Shown piece after piece: positions 13,421 through 13,939 of a DNA stretch of 13,939 bases. The notes under the pieces were generated by a model. It was given only the letters and a program-made list of their open reading frames with translations, ran no database searches and was not told the origin of the DNA. A program made the translations under genes and the position numbers. This stretch comes from an uncultured Rubrivivax sp. (GTDB lineage: Bacteria; Pseudomonadota; Gammaproteobacteria; Burkholderiales; Burkholderiaceae_C), in NCBI GenBank assembly GCA_937975735.1, contig CALJUI010000151.1:1-13939 (forward strand). Direction: 5' to 3'. Each line of letters starts with the position of its first letter. Positions within the stretch are counted from its first letter, which is position 1.

Positions 13421-13939
13421 TCAGGCGTCGTGCAGGCGCGCGATCTCGTCGGCGCTGAAGCCGGCGGCGCGGCGGGCGGCGAGGTTGAACGGCGGGCGCA
13501 GCCGCGGCGCGCGGTGGCGCTCGGCGAGCACCTCGTAGTGCGCTTCCGGGTCGAGGCCGTCGCGCGTGCACAGCCAGCGGTACCAGCGGTTGCCGATCGC
13601 GACATGGCCGACCTCGTCGCGCAGGATCACGTCGAGGATCTCGACCGCGCGCCGGTCGCCGGCGCGGGCCAGCCGCGCCTGCATCGGCGGCGTCGCGTCC
13701 AGCCCGCGCGCCTCCAGCGTGCGCGGCACCAGCGCCATGCGCGCGGTGACATCGCCTGCGGTGCGCTCGGTCATCGCCCACAGGCCGTCGTGGGCGTCGA
13801 AGTCGCCGTAGTCGGCGCCCAGCGTCAGCAGGTGCTCTCGCAGCAAGGTGAAGTGCTGCGCCTCCTCGGCGGCCACGCGCAGCCAGTCGCGGTAGTAGGC
13901 CTCGGGCAGGCCGGCGAAGCGCCAGACCGCGTCGAGCGC
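13421..13939 (-). CDS. DUF455 family ferritin-like protein (partial, N-terminus beyond the right edge)
   Basis: The visible 172 residues form the C-terminal part of a DUF455-family protein, a ferritin-like four-helix fold. Two ExxH motifs are seen, in EEAQH (visible residues 25-29) and DEVGH, the usual di-iron ligand pattern. Other family stretches are YYRDWLRVAAEEAQHF, GLWAMTERTAGDVTARMALVPRTLEARGLD and AGDRRAVEILDVILRDEVGHVAIGN. The ending NLAARRAAGFSADEIARL is a normal terminus. The frame is open to the window edge at 13939. Its role is not established; di-iron binding or an oxygenase function is likely from the ligands. It lies upstream of the ABC binding-protein gene on the same strand. 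Confidence 0.9.
   Translation of the reverse strand, partial: ALDAVWRFAGLPEAYYRDWLRVAAEEAQHFTLLREHLLTLGADYGDFDAHDGLWAMTERTAGDVTARMALVPRTLEARGLDATPPMQARLARAGDRRAVEILDVILRDEVGHVAIGNRWYRWLCTRDGLDPEAHYEVLAERHRAPRLRPPFNLAARRAAGFSADEIARLHDA

Noticed and set aside
11446..13605. 719-codon minus-strand open frame
   Set aside because: It crosses three well-supported genes in other frames (marC, the permease, the binding protein) and is Arg/Ala/Gly-rich without domain motifs.
1..13939. tRNA, rRNA, CRISPR, insertion sequence or riboswitch
   Set aside because: Gaps are short (the longest is about 175 bp, at 10984-11158), and no cloverleaf, repeat-spacer array, transposase motif or known riboswitch core was recognised by eye. 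A covariance-model scan would settle this.

Overview
The window is a very GC-rich chromosomal segment with single-copy housekeeping genes, a Burkholderia-type trimeric porin and a polar-residue-poor, Ala/Arg-rich proteome. Gene content and order point to a betaproteobacterium of the order Burkholderiales, probably near Rubrivivax/Leptothrix/Methylibium; this placement is an inference from gene style and order, not from a search. No rRNA, tRNA, insertion sequence or CRISPR array was found, and no gap between genes is longer than about 180 bp.

Left part (1-6481). mutL (minus, cut by the left edge) and, further right, amiC and tsaE (both minus) are members of the conserved tsaE-amiB/C-mutL-miaA operon. 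Here the run is broken by a three-gene block at about 1051-4649: a small helical di-metal oxygenase-like protein and a close match to the DSF synthase RpfF, translationally coupled on the plus strand, facing a membrane hybrid histidine kinase on the minus strand. The RpfF-versus-kinase convergent layout resembles the rpfF / rpfGHC locus of Xanthomonas. The block is preceded by a regulatory-looking 120-bp region with two adjacent palindromes, one with the spacing and half sites of a lux box. This is the most interesting part of the window: a candidate fatty-acid signal locus with an uncharacterised oxidase.

Middle part (6467-9992). queG (queuosine biosynthesis) diverges from tsaE with overlapping 5' ends. 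Then comes an auxin-efflux-carrier family permease (minus), a secreted chalcone-isomerase-like protein, and xerD, whose start overlaps the end of the chalcone-isomerase-like gene.

Right part (9993-13939). A general porin (minus) with a strong rho-independent terminator, a MarC-family membrane protein (plus), a polar amino-acid ABC permease and its lipoprotein substrate-binding protein (minus, no ATPase gene in view), and the C-terminal part of a DUF455 ferritin-like protein (minus, cut by the right edge).

Several genes (mutL, queG, the chalcone-isomerase-like gene, perhaps marC) have a -10-like hexamer ending only 6-9 bases before the ATG and no Shine-Dalgarno sequence, which suggests leaderless or nearly leaderless mRNAs.
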